A DNA stretch of 64,000 nucleotides from Sphingomonas sp. CFBP 8760 (GTDB lineage Bacteria; Pseudomonadota; Alphaproteobacteria; Sphingomonadales; Sphingomonadaceae): contig NZ_JACYUG010000002.1 of the NCBI RefSeq assembly GCF_014841615.1, forward strand, positions 62,001-126,000. Reading direction: 5' to 3'. Positions 54,310 to 63,134 of this stretch are shown piece by piece (position 1 is the stretch's first letter; each line of letters begins with the position of its first letter). The notes under the pieces were generated by a model. It ran no database searches, was not told the origin of the DNA, and worked only from the letters and a program-made list of their open reading frames with translations. Made by a program: the position numbers and the translations under genes.

Positions 54310-55933
54310 AGATCGCCTCCTTGAACGGCTGCATTCCGACGCGGCGATAGGTGTCGAGGAAACGCTCGCCGGGTTCGCGCAAGGACACATAGGTGTCGGT
54401 CGCCCGTTCGATCGCGTCGACCACGCCGTCCTCGTCGAAGCCGGGGCCGGTGATCTTGCCGAGCGACACGTCCTCCGCCCCCGAGCCGCCGAGCGAGAGC
54501 TGGTAATTCTCGGTGCCCTTCTTGTCGACGCCGAGGATGCCGATATGGCCGGCATGGTGGTGGCCGCAGGCGTTGATGCAGCCCGATATCTTGAGCTTCA
54601 ACTCGCCCAGATCGCGCTGGCGGACGGGATCGGCGAAACGGGTCGCGATCTTCTGCGCCAAGGGGATCGAGCGGGCATTGGCGAGGCTGCAATAATCAAG
54701 GCCGGGGCAGGCGATGATGTCGGTGATGAGGTCGAGGTTCGCCTCCGCCAGCCCGGCGTCGCGCAACGCTTCCCATATCGCGTACAGATCGGCCTTGCGA
54801 ACATGCGGCAGGACGAGGTTCTGGGCATGGGTGACGCGCAGTTCGTCGAAACTGTAGCGTTCGGCCAGATCGGCGACGAGGTCGATCTGCGCGGAGGATG
54901 CGTCGCCGGGGATGCCGCCGGCGGGTTTCAGGCTGACCGTGACGATCGCATAGCCGGCCTGCTTGTGCGCCACGACGTTCTGGTCGAGCCAGACGGCGAA
55001 GTCGGGATCGCTGCGGTCGACCCGGTCCGGGGCATCCGTATCGAAGGCGGGGGGCGCGAACATCGCGGTGATGCGGGCGAGTTCGGCGGCGGGGGGATCG
55101 AGGCCAAGCGCCTTGACCGCGACGAACTCCTCCTCGACCTGGCGGCGATAGTCGTCGGCGCCGATCTCGTGGACGAGGATCTTGATCCGCGCCTTGTACA
55201 TATTGTCGCGGCGGCCGTAGCGATTGTAGACGCGCAAGGCGGCTTCCAGATAGCTCATCAGATCGTCGGCGGGGACGAAATCGCGGATCAGCGGCGCGAT
55301 CATCGGGGTGCGGCCCATGCCGCCGCCGACATAGATACGCGCGCCCAGTTCACCGTCCCGCGTCACCAGCTGGATGCCGATGTCGTGCAGGCGCATCGCG
55401 GCGCGATCCTCGTCCGCGGCGATGACGCAAATCTTGAACTTGCGCGGCAGGTAGCTGAATTCGGGGTGGAAGGTGCTCCACTGGCGGATCAGCTCCGCCC
55501 AGGGGCGCGGGTCCGCGATCTCGTCGGCGGCGGCGCCGGCGAACTGGTCGGACGAGATGTTGCGGATGCAGTTGCCACTGGTCTGGATGGCGTGCATCTC
55601 GACCGTGGCCAGCCTGGCGAGAATATCGGGCGTATCCTCCAGCTTGATCCAGTTGAACTGTAGGTTCTGGCGGGTGGTGAAATGGCCGTAATCACGGTCG
55701 TAATCGCGCGCGATCGAGGCCAGCATCCGCATCTGCCGGCTGTCGAGCGTGCCATAGGGAATGGCCACCCGCAGCATATAGGCGTGCAGCTGGAGATAGA
55801 GGCCGTTCATCAGCCGCAGCGGCTTGAACTGATCCTCGGTCAACTGGCCGGCGAGGCGGCGGGTCACCTGATCGCGGAACTCGTCGACGCGGGCGTCGAC
55901 GATGCTCTGGTCGTATTCGTCGTACTTATACAT
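54302..55933 (-). CDS. cysI: Nitrite/sulfite reductase, hemoprotein subunit
   Basis: A 543-aa siroheme/[4Fe-4S] reductase that reduces sulfite to sulfide. Cluster and siroheme ligands are CPGLDYC (C-x5-C) and ISGCINACGHHHAGHIGILG (C-x3-C). The N-terminal half has the ferredoxin-like region HFTTRQNLQFNWIKL. The start is ATG 55933 (MYKYDEYDQ); the frame is open upstream through repeats and is not coding there. Sulfate-operon neighbours favour sulfite over nitrite as substrate. A SUMT for its siroheme is encoded two genes upstream. Confidence 0.93.
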   Translation of the reverse strand: MYKYDEYDQSIVDARVDEFRDQVTRRLAGQLTEDQFKPLRLMNGLYLQLHAYMLRVAIPYGTLDSRQMRMLASIARDYDRDYGHFTTRQNLQFNWIKLEDTPDILARLATVEMHAIQTSGNCIRNISSDQFAGAAADEIADPRPWAELIRQWSTFHPEFSYLPRKFKICVIAADEDRAAMRLHDIGIQLVTRDGELGARIYVGGGMGRTPMIAPLIRDFVPADDLMSYLEAALRVYNRYGRRDNMYKARIKILVHEIGADDYRRQVEEEFVAVKALGLDPPAAELARITAMFAPPAFDTDAPDRVDRSDPDFAVWLDQNVVAHKQAGYAIVTVSLKPAGGIPGDASSAQIDLVADLAERYSFDELRVTHAQNLVLPHVRKADLYAIWEALRDAGLAEANLDLITDIIACPGLDYCSLANARSIPLAQKIATRFADPVRQRDLGELKLKISGCINACGHHHAGHIGILGVDKKGTENYQLSLGGSGAEDVSLGKITGPGFDEDGVVDAIERATDTYVSLREPGERFLDTYRRVGMQPFKEAIYG

Positions 55934-55978
55934 GAGCGGGGGCCTTGGGTGTCGCGCGGCGGGGCGCGGTCGCAAGAA

Positions 55979-56171
55979 GAACGTGGTTCGCGTAGGGACG
56001 CGAGGACGTGAAGAAGATATGGTTCGCGCGGAGGCGCGGAGACGCGGAGAAGAAGAAAGAGGGTTTTTCGGCCGCGTCAGCGGCCAAGGAGCGCGAACCC
56101 GGCGGTAATTCCGGTAGGCGCTGCGCGCCGGGGGTAACACCTCCGCGTCTCCGCGTCTCCGCGTGAACCCC
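55979..56171. repeat. Repeat-rich spacer upstream of cysI (CGCGGAG repeats)
   Basis: This 270-base gap (55934-56203) holds no gene. It contains two direct copies of a GGTTCGCG...CGCGGAG...GAAGAA unit (55979-56015 degenerate, 56016-56054) and an inverted copy at 56140-56171, with a GGCCGC/GCGGCC hairpin at 56070-56085. Such CGCGGAGACGCGGAG units occur as dispersed repeats in many alphaproteobacterial genomes. Confidence 0.75.
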
Positions 56172-56203
56172 TTTTTCTCCTTGGCTTGGCGGCGGCACAC
56201 GCA

Positions 56204-56500
56204 TCATATCACCCAGCTTCCCGCGTTCGGATCGGCCGGTTTCAGCGTCAGGTCCGGCCGCACCGTCGGGCCGAGCGCGCGGATACGATCCTTGATATGG
56301 GCGGGGCGGGGGCCGTCCGCCGTCATCGTCGCGTCGATCACATAGGGCACGTTGACGCGGCGCGCGCCTTCCTCGGCACGGGCGATCGCCTCGCCCTGGT
56401 CGGCGACGTCGATGGCGTCGTCCAGATGGCGCGACCAGCCGGTGCCGGTCCACCAGGTGACATCGCCGCTGGCGAGGTCGTTTCCGGTCAATATCCTCAT
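56204..56500 (-). CDS. DUF2849 family protein of the sulfate assimilation operon
   Basis: A 98-aa protein with LASGDVTWWTGTGWSRHLDDAIDVAD and VPYVIDATMTADGPRPAHIKDRIRALGPT, matching DUF2849, a small family that accompanies cysI and cysG in alphaproteobacteria. No function is established. It starts in the SUMT stop (ATGA) and is separated from cysI by the repeat-rich spacer. Confidence 0.88.
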   Translation of the reverse strand: MRILTGNDLASGDVTWWTGTGWSRHLDDAIDVADQGEAIARAEEGARRVNVPYVIDATMTADGPRPAHIKDRIRALGPTVRPDLTLKPADPNAGSWVI

Positions 56501-57288
56501 GCTTCGGTCTCTTCCGCGATCCGTGCCCAGCGGGCAAGCTTGTCTTCGGCATCAGACAATTCAACGACTTCGCCTACGACGATCACCGCCGGGCTGCCGA
56601 CGCGTTCGCGCGCGACCATCGCGCCGAGATCGGCGAGCAGGGTGCGCAGCGCGCGGTGGCCGGCCAGCGTGCCGCGTTCCAGCACTGCGACCGGCATGTC
56701 GGGGGCGACGCCGTCCGCCATCAGCTTGTCGGCGATGACGGCGGCGGTGGCGACGCCCATGTAGATCACGAGCGTGCGGCCCTGCCCGGCGAGGCCGGAC
56801 CAGTCCTGATCCTGCAACCCCTTGCACTGGCCCGCCACGAACGACACCGCCGACGAATGATCGCGGTGGGTGAGCGGCAGCATCGCCTCCGCCGCGCAGC
56901 CGAGCGCGGCCGAGACGCCGGGGATCACCTCGACCGTCAGGCCGGCGGCGCGCACCGCCTCCACCTCCTCGCCACCGCGACCGAAGATGAAGGGGTCGCC
57001 GCCCTTCAGCCGGATGACGATCGCGCCGGTCTTCACATGCGCCACGATCAGCGCGTTGATCGCCTCCTGCGGCAGGGTGTGACGGGCACGTCGCTTGGCG
57101 ACCGAGATGCGTTGTGCGGTGGCAGGGGCCAGATCGAGGACGCGGGGGTCGATCAGTCCGTCGTGCACGACGATGTCGGCGATCCTCAACGCCTCCACCG
57201 CGCGGACGGTGAGCAGGCCGGGATCGCCGGGGCCGGCCCCGGCGAGGATCACGCGACCGCGCGCGTGGGGATCGAGTAACGTCGCCAT
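56497..57288 (-). CDS. Uroporphyrinogen-III C-methyltransferase (siroheme branch)
   Basis: A 263-aa SUMT (cysG C-terminal type) making precorrin-2 for siroheme, the cofactor of the sulfite reductase encoded downstream. Signatures are LAGAGPGDPGLLTVRAVEALRIADIVVHDGL, VIRLKGGDPFIFGRGGEEVEA and VIPGVSAALGCAAEAMLPLTHRD. No CysG oxidase/ferrochelatase domain is fused to it. The start is ATG 57288; further upstream the frame is open but unlike the family. It heads the sulfur operon. Confidence 0.93.
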   Translation of the reverse strand: MATLLDPHARGRVILAGAGPGDPGLLTVRAVEALRIADIVVHDGLIDPRVLDLAPATAQRISVAKRRARHTLPQEAINALIVAHVKTGAIVIRLKGGDPFIFGRGGEEVEAVRAAGLTVEVIPGVSAALGCAAEAMLPLTHRDHSSAVSFVAGQCKGLQDQDWSGLAGQGRTLVIYMGVATAAVIADKLMADGVAPDMPVAVLERGTLAGHRALRTLLADLGAMVARERVGSPAVIVVGEVVELSDAEDKLARWARIAEETEA

Positions 57289-57431
57289 GCACCACCAGAT
57301 GGCGTCTTCGTGCGGGTGCGGCAATCGAGCGATGCTTGGGGCAGGGGTAGCATGGCTTTGGGCGGCGGGCGCAACGATCCATTGTCTTCTGCCCCGCTTC
57401 GCGCAAAGGCTGCGCCGCAAAGGGGAAATCC
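57289..57431. other. Divergent promoter region of the sulfur operon and the DUF885 gene
   Basis: No gene is seen in these 143 bases. They should hold the promoter of the minus-strand sulfur operon and that of the plus-strand DUF885 gene, whose AAAGGGGAAATC ribosome site is at the right end. No riboswitch core is visible. Confidence 0.45.
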
Positions 57432-59237
57432 ATGCGCCTGACCGTTGCCGTCGCTCTGCTGCTTGCCGCCACCTGCGCCACGCCCGTGCTGGGTCAGGCG
57501 ATCCCGCTGGCGGCGCCCCTGCCGGGCGACGGGCCGGAGGATGCGAAGCTGAAGCGGCTGTTCTATGACAGCGACGAACGCGATCTGGCACTGAACCCGA
57601 TCCAGGCGATCTTTCGCGGCGACCTGCGCTATGCCGACCGCTTCGGCGACTATCTGACCGATGCGCGCACCGCGACCGAGAAGCGCAACACGCAGGCCGA
57701 TCTGGCGGCGATCACCGCGATCGATCGCGACAAGCTGACCCCGGTCGACCGGATCGCCTACGACGTGTTCCGCAACCAGACCGAGGTGGCGTTGCGCGGC
57801 TTCGCCCCGGCGATCGAGCGGATCGAGCGGGCGTTGCCGATCAACCATTTCGGCGGGTTTCAGACCTTCTATCCCGACTTCGCGTCGGGGAAGGGCGGCG
57901 CGCCGTTCAAGACGGTGCAGGATTACGAAAACAACCTGACACGCAACGCCGGCTATGCCGCGCTGTACGATCGCATCATCGCCCGCTTCCGCGAGGGGAT
58001 GGCCGAGGGGATCGTGCATCCGAAGCTGGTCGTGCGCAACATGATCGCGCAGTTCGACGGGCTGCTGGCGCAAGGGGTGGAAGGATCGACCTTCTATGCG
58101 CCGGTCACGATGTTCCCGGCGTCGATGCCTGCTGCCGACCGGACCCGGCTGACCGCCGCCTATGCCGCGCAGGTCCGCGATGTCCTGATGCCGGCGCACC
58201 GGAAAATCCGTGATTTCCTGGCGGACACATATTTGCCCAAGGCGCGCGACACGGTGGGACTGTCGGCGATGCCGGGGGGCGACGCGCTGTACGCCTACCG
58301 GATCGAGCAGTCGACGACGCTGCCGATGACGGCGGCGGCGGTCCATGCGCTGGGCCTGTCGGAGGTGGCGCGGATCACGCGCGAGATGAACGAGCAGCAG
58401 GTGGCGGTCGGCTACAAGGGGACGCTGGCGCAGTTCTTCACCTTCCTGCGCACCGACCCACGGTTCCAGCCCAAGACCGCCGAGGAGGTGCGGCTGGGCT
58501 ATGAGGGGATCGGCAGACGGGTGGATGCGCGGGTGCGCGAGCAGTTCTCGCTGATCCCCAGGACGCCGCTGGAAATCCGGCCGGTCCCCGATTTTCGCGC
58601 GAAATCGGATGCGGGCGGATCGTATCAGGGCGGCACGCCGGACGGGTCGCGCGCGGGCGTGTTCTATTACAACACCTACGACCTGCCGATCCGCTACACC
58701 TGGGGGATGGAGACGCTGTACCTGCACGAGGCGGTGCCGGGGCATCATTTCCAGGTCAGCCTGGCGCAGGAGAATGCGGCGCTGCCTGCGTTCATCCGTT
58801 TCGGCGGCAACACCGCCTATGTCGAGGGCTGGGCGCTCTATGCCGAAAGCCTGTGGAAGCCGCTGGGGATGGAAACCGACCCCTATCAGCGGGTGGGCGG
58901 CCTGAGCGACGAGATGCTGCGCGCGATGCGGCTGGTGGTCGACACCGGGCTGCACGCCAAGGGGTGGAGCCGGGACCGGGCGATCGAATACATGCTGGCA
59001 AACTCACCCATGTCGAAGACCGACGCGACTGCCGAGGTGGAGCGGTACATCGCGATCCCCGGACAGGCGACCGCGTACAAGATCGGCCAGTTGACGATCT
59101 CGAAACTGAAGGCGCAGGCGCAGGCGAAACAGGGCGCGGCGTTCGATCCGCGAGCGTTCCATGCGCAGGTGCTGGACACGGGCGCGCTGCCGATGCCGGT
59201 GCTGGAGAAGAAGATCGGGGACTGGCTGGGGAAGTGA
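57432..59237 (+). CDS. Exported DUF885 family metallopeptidase-like protein
   Basis: A 601-aa protein with a signal peptide (MRLTVAVALLLAATCATPVLGQA) and the DUF885 fold. The putative zinc motif is HEAVPGHHF at residues 432-440, a gluzincin-like variant, with FGGNTAYVEGWALYAESLWKPLGM downstream holding a candidate third ligand. Family members are thought to be periplasmic peptidases, but the substrate is unknown. AAAGGGGAAATCC precedes the ATG. It is a single gene followed by a long palindromic repeat. Confidence 0.88.
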   Translation: MRLTVAVALLLAATCATPVLGQAIPLAAPLPGDGPEDAKLKRLFYDSDERDLALNPIQAIFRGDLRYADRFGDYLTDARTATEKRNTQADLAAITAIDRDKLTPVDRIAYDVFRNQTEVALRGFAPAIERIERALPINHFGGFQTFYPDFASGKGGAPFKTVQDYENNLTRNAGYAALYDRIIARFREGMAEGIVHPKLVVRNMIAQFDGLLAQGVEGSTFYAPVTMFPASMPAADRTRLTAAYAAQVRDVLMPAHRKIRDFLADTYLPKARDTVGLSAMPGGDALYAYRIEQSTTLPMTAAAVHALGLSEVARITREMNEQQVAVGYKGTLAQFFTFLRTDPRFQPKTAEEVRLGYEGIGRRVDARVREQFSLIPRTPLEIRPVPDFRAKSDAGGSYQGGTPDGSRAGVFYYNTYDLPIRYTWGMETLYLHEAVPGHHFQVSLAQENAALPAFIRFGGNTAYVEGWALYAESLWKPLGMETDPYQRVGGLSDEMLRAMRLVVDTGLHAKGWSRDRAIEYMLANSPMSKTDATAEVERYIAIPGQATAYKIGQLTISKLKAQAQAKQGAAFDPRAFHAQVLDTGALPMPVLEKKIGDWLGK

Positions 59238-59267
59238 TTCCCCGTTCTGAGTCAGTCTAACCCATTC

Positions 59268-59345
59268 CGTCATTGCGAGCATAGCGAAGCAATCCAGAGC
59301 GTCACACGCTAGGCCCTGGATTGCTTCGCTATGCTCGCAATGACG
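59268..59345. repeat. Paired REP-like repeat with 30-bp perfect arms
   Basis: Arms 59268-59297 and 59316-59345 are exact inverted copies of CGTCATTGCGAGC...GAAGCAATCCAG with an 18-base spacer. The same type of unit occurs once after cobF (47846-47877). It lies between the convergent DUF885 and astD genes and can act as a terminator for both. The rest of 59238-59428 holds no gene. Confidence 0.9.
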
Positions 59346-59428
59346 ATTGGGGCTGCTTTGGTGGCATCATCGTCAAGCCGTCGATGGTAACGGTCCGGCC
59401 CCTTTTACGCATCGATAGTCGGGACGTT

Positions 59429-60838
59429 CTATTCGTCCCGCAAGCCGATGCCGATCGCGGCGCGGGGATTGTCGGTTTCGCTGGAGACGACCGGATAGGC
59501 GCAGTAATCCGCCGCGTAGTAAGCGGAGGGGCGGTGGTTGCCGGACCAGCCGATGCCGCCGAACGGGGCATTGGAGGCGGCGCCGTTGGTCGGGCGGTTC
59601 CAGTTGACGATGCCGGCGCGGATATGGGCCCAGAACCGGTCGTAGAGTTCGGGCGTCTGGCTGACCAACGAGGCGGACAGGCCATAGCGCGTCGCGTTCG
59701 CCTCTGCGATGGCGGCGTCGAAATCGCCGTGGCGGATCACCTGCAACAGCGGGCCGAACAGCTCGACATCGGGACGGTCGGGCACGGCGGTAACGTCGAT
59801 CATCGCGGGCGTCAGGAAGGGGCGGCCCGGCACCGGGCGTTCCAGATGGCGGATCGGCCGGCCGCCGCGCATCAGCAGGTCGACAAAGGCGTCGCTCAAC
59901 TGGTCGGCGGCGTCGTTGTCGATCACCGGGCCCATGAACGGCGCGGGATCGTCGTGCGGGGCGCCGACGATGATGCGACCGATCAGGCGATCGAGTTCCG
60001 CGACCAGCGGTTCGTACAGCGCGTCCTGCACGATCAGGCGGCGCGCGGCGGTGCAGCGCTGGCCCGCACTGGTGAAGGCGGACTGCGCCACCAGCACTGC
60101 CGCGCCGGCGATGTCCGGCGTATCCCACACGATGATCGGGTTGTTGCCGCCCATCTCCAGCGCGAGGATCTTGTCCGGCCGGTCGGCGAACAGGCGGTTG
60201 AGCGCGAGGCCGGTGGTGGCCGAGCCGGTGAACAGCAGCCCGTCGATACCGGGATGCGCGGCCAGCGCCCGCCCCTCGTCCGCGCCGCCGACCAGCAGGC
60301 GCGCGCATTCGGCGGGCACCCCGGCGGCATGGAGGCAGTCGATCATGAACGCCCCCGTGGCGGGTGTCTTCTCCGACGGTTTGAACACCACCGCATTGCC
60401 CGCGATCAGCGCGGGGACGATGTGGCCGTTGGGCAGGTGTGCGGGAAAATTATAGGGGCCGAGCACCGCCAATACGCCATGCGGTTTGTGCCGGACGGCG
60501 ACGCGGGCGCCGAGCTGCCCGTCCATCCGCCGCTGCGCGGTGCGTTCGGCATAGGCGGCGACCGAGATGTCGACCTTGGCGATCACCGAGTCGATCTCGG
60601 TGCGCGCTTCCCACAGCGGTTTGCCGGTTTCGCGCGCGATCAGGTCCGCAAAGGCGTCGTAGCGCTGACGGACGACATTGGCGTAGCGACGCAGCGTCTC
60701 CACGCGGAACACCAGTGGCCGGGCGGCCCAGCCGACCCAGCCGGCGCGGGCGGCGGCGACCTCGTCGTCCGCGTTGCCGATGGGCAGGCGAGCCAGTTCG
60801 GCACCGGTCGCGGGTTCATGGGACAGAAGGTCGGTCAT
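59429..60838 (-). CDS. astD: N-succinylglutamate 5-semialdehyde dehydrogenase
   Basis: A 469-aa aldehyde dehydrogenase of the arginine succinyltransferase pathway. The catalytic cysteine is in GQRCTAARR and the general-base glutamate in LEMGGNNP. The C-terminal run AGIVNWNRPTNGA and SNAPFGGIGWSGNHRPSA separates AstD from other aldehyde dehydrogenases. The other ast genes are not adjacent; it is followed upstream by selO on the same strand with a 36-base gap. Confidence 0.93.
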   Translation of the reverse strand: MTDLLSHEPATGAELARLPIGNADDEVAAARAGWVGWAARPLVFRVETLRRYANVVRQRYDAFADLIARETGKPLWEARTEIDSVIAKVDISVAAYAERTAQRRMDGQLGARVAVRHKPHGVLAVLGPYNFPAHLPNGHIVPALIAGNAVVFKPSEKTPATGAFMIDCLHAAGVPAECARLLVGGADEGRALAAHPGIDGLLFTGSATTGLALNRLFADRPDKILALEMGGNNPIIVWDTPDIAGAAVLVAQSAFTSAGQRCTAARRLIVQDALYEPLVAELDRLIGRIIVGAPHDDPAPFMGPVIDNDAADQLSDAFVDLLMRGGRPIRHLERPVPGRPFLTPAMIDVTAVPDRPDVELFGPLLQVIRHGDFDAAIAEANATRYGLSASLVSQTPELYDRFWAHIRAGIVNWNRPTNGAASNAPFGGIGWSGNHRPSAYYAADYCAYPVVSSETDNPRAAIGIGLRDE

Positions 60839-60874
60839 CGATGGTGTCTTACCGTGTCCGGCGGGCTTGTCTAA

Positions 60875-62260
60875 TCACCGCAGCGCCGCCGCCATCGCCC
60901 GGATCGCGGCGACCTTGGTATGGAGCGGCGACCAGTCGTCGGCGGTGGCGATCGGCGCCCACAGCGCCTCCACCTCGTCGATCGGCATCCCGCACGGCTC
61001 GCCCGACCAATAGGGGTGGGCACGGTCGCTGCGCGGCGGATGCGCGGCGAGCGCGGTGCGTACCGCGGCCCATGGCTCGCTATAGGTGGCAGGCAGGTCG
61101 GGACGGGCGAAGGCGTCGAAGAAGAAGCGGTCGATCGGCGTGGCGGTGGTGCGCAGCGCCTGCTCCACCGCGCGGACGGTGGCGCGGTCGGTGTCGGGGT
61201 CGACCGGCGCCAGCCCCAGCCGCCACAGGATCGCGGCGGCAAGCTCGCGCTGGAACCGGGGGGCGAACCCGTCGAGCGCGGCGACCAGCGGGTCGCTGTC
61301 GGCGATCAGGCGCAGCGAACTGGCGAACTGCATCGCGTTCCAGCCGATCGCCTCCGGCTGGCGGCCGAAGGCGTAGAGGCCGGCATGGTCGAAATAGGCG
61401 GCGGTGTAGGCCGGGTCCCATGTGGGTGCGAAGCGCCACGGGCCGTAATCGAAGCTCTCGCCGGTCACGTTGATGTTGTCGGTGTTGAGCACGCCGTGGA
61501 CGAACCCCGCCGCCATGTAGCGTGCCGCCAGCGTCGCGGTGCGATCGACGACATGGGCCAGCAGGCGGACGGGATCGTCGCTGTCCTCCGCGTACAGGTT
61601 GCGCAGGACGTAGGAGACGAGGGCGCGCATCGACACCTCGTCGCGTTCATAGGCCAGCCGCTGGAAGCTGCCGATGCGGATATGGCCGTGGCTGAGGCGG
61701 ACCAGCACCGCCGAACGGGTGGGGGAGGGTTCGTCGCCGCGCATCAGCTCCTCGCCCGTCTCGACCAGCGACAGGGTGCGCGAGGTGGGGACGTTCAGCG
61801 CCTCCAGCATCTCGGTGGCGAGGATTTCGCGGACGCCGCCCTTCAGCGTCAGGCGACCGTCACCGGCGCGGCTCCATGGCGTCTGCCCCGATCCCTTGGT
61901 GCCGAGATCCATCAGCCGGTCGCGATCGTCCCAAACTTGGGTAAAGGTGAAGCCGCGACCGTCGCCGAGATCGGGGTTGTACTGGCGGAACTGATGGCCG
62001 TGATACCGCAGCGCCAGCGGTTGCGGCAGCGTGCCGGGCAGGGGGGCGAAGCGGCCGAAATGAGCGATCCATTCGTCGTCGGTCAGGTCGGCGAGGCCGA
62101 TCTGTGCGGCGGCGCGGTCGTTGCGGAAACGCAGGATGGTTTCGGGGAAGTCGGCCGCCGCGACCGCGTCGTAGAAGGCGTCGCCCAACGAGAGGATGGG
62201 GCAGTCGGGGCGGTATGCTTGCGGGGAGAAGGGCATCCGCCGATATGGGTGGTCGAACAC
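60875..62260 (-). CDS. selO: Protein adenylyltransferase SelO (YdiU/UPF0061)
   Basis: A 461-aa pseudokinase-fold protein that transfers AMP from ATP to proteins. Features are LALRYHGHQFRQYNPDLGDGRG, GTKGSGQTPWSRAGDGRLTLKGGVREIL and AAGFVHGVLNTDNINVTGESFDYGPWRF. The C-terminal redox cysteine or selenocysteine of many SelO proteins is absent; the chain ends IRAMAAALR. The GTG at 62260 gives the longest frame; an ATG at 62236 is also possible. The divergent hydrolase gene starts only 12 bases away. Confidence 0.92.
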   Translation of the reverse strand: MFDHPYRRMPFSPQAYRPDCPILSLGDAFYDAVAAADFPETILRFRNDRAAAQIGLADLTDDEWIAHFGRFAPLPGTLPQPLALRYHGHQFRQYNPDLGDGRGFTFTQVWDDRDRLMDLGTKGSGQTPWSRAGDGRLTLKGGVREILATEMLEALNVPTSRTLSLVETGEELMRGDEPSPTRSAVLVRLSHGHIRIGSFQRLAYERDEVSMRALVSYVLRNLYAEDSDDPVRLLAHVVDRTATLAARYMAAGFVHGVLNTDNINVTGESFDYGPWRFAPTWDPAYTAAYFDHAGLYAFGRQPEAIGWNAMQFASSLRLIADSDPLVAALDGFAPRFQRELAAAILWRLGLAPVDPDTDRATVRAVEQALRTTATPIDRFFFDAFARPDLPATYSEPWAAVRTALAAHPPRSDRAHPYWSGEPCGMPIDEVEALWAPIATADDWSPLHTKVAAIRAMAAALR

Positions 62261-62272
62261 GGGAACCGCAAC

Positions 62273-63130
62273 ATGGCCGCTTATGCAAAACTACATTGGT
62301 GGTCGAACGACGGGGTACGGCTGCACGCGCGCGATTATCCCGGCGATTCCGACAGGGTGCCGCTGATCTGCCTGCACGGGCTGACCCGCAACGCGCGCGA
62401 CTTCGCCGCCTTCGCCGAAGCGCATTCGGGGGAGCGGCGGGTGATCGCGGTCGATTTCCGCGGTCGGGGCGAAAGCGGCTATGCCAAGGACGCGATGTCC
62501 TATGTCCCGCTCACCTATGTGCAGGATGTCGAGGCGCTGCTGGCGGATCAGGGCATCGGCCGGTTCGCGGCGGTGGGCACGTCGCTGGGCGGGATCGTGA
62601 CGATGCTGCTGGCGGGGCCGGCGAAAGGGCGGCTGGCCGGTGCGCTGCTGAACGATATCGGGCCGGAGATCGAAGCGGCGGGGCTGCAACGCATCCGCGG
62701 CTATGTCGGCCGGGGATCGAGCTGCCCGACCTGGCTCCATGCGGCGCGGACGATCGAGGAGAACAACCGCGACGTCTATCCTGGCTGGGGGCTGGAACAG
62801 TGGCTGGGCATGGCCAAGCGGCTGTACCGGCTGTCGAGCGGCGGGCGGATCGTGCTGGACTACGACCTGCGTATCGCCGAGCCGTTCCGCGTGCCGGGCG
62901 CGGAGGCCGGGCCGGACATGTGGGGCGCGCTGGCCGGGCTGGCGGACGTGCCCGTCCTGCTGGTGCGCGGCGAACGATCCGACCTGCTGGGCGAACCGGC
63001 GATGGCGCGGATGGCGGCCACGCTGCCCAACGCGGAGCGGGTTACGGTGGCGGAGGTCGGCCATGCGCCGATGTTGGACGAGCCGGTGGCGGACGCGGCG
63101 ATCCGCCGGTGGCTGGCGCGGCTGGACTGA
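62273..63130 (+). CDS. Alpha/beta hydrolase
   Basis: A 285-aa alpha/beta hydrolase. The oxyanion strand is LICLHGLTRNARDF, the nucleophile elbow GTSLGG holds the catalytic serine, VDFRGRGESGY follows beta-4, and the histidine is in VGHAPMLDEP near the C-terminus. The substrate is unknown; the core resembles epoxide-hydrolase or haloalkane-type family members. It is divergent from selO with almost no space for separate promoters. Confidence 0.9.
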   Translation: MAAYAKLHWWSNDGVRLHARDYPGDSDRVPLICLHGLTRNARDFAAFAEAHSGERRVIAVDFRGRGESGYAKDAMSYVPLTYVQDVEALLADQGIGRFAAVGTSLGGIVTMLLAGPAKGRLAGALLNDIGPEIEAAGLQRIRGYVGRGSSCPTWLHAARTIEENNRDVYPGWGLEQWLGMAKRLYRLSSGGRIVLDYDLRIAEPFRVPGAEAGPDMWGALAGLADVPVLLVRGERSDLLGEPAMARMAATLPNAERVTVAEVGHAPMLDEPVADAAIRRWLARLD

Positions 63131-63134
63131 TCCG

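Noticed and set aside
55934..56200. N-terminal extension of cysI into the repeat region
   Set aside because: The frame is open, but the translation is Arg/Pro-rich repeat sequence; family similarity begins at MYKYDEYDQ (55933).
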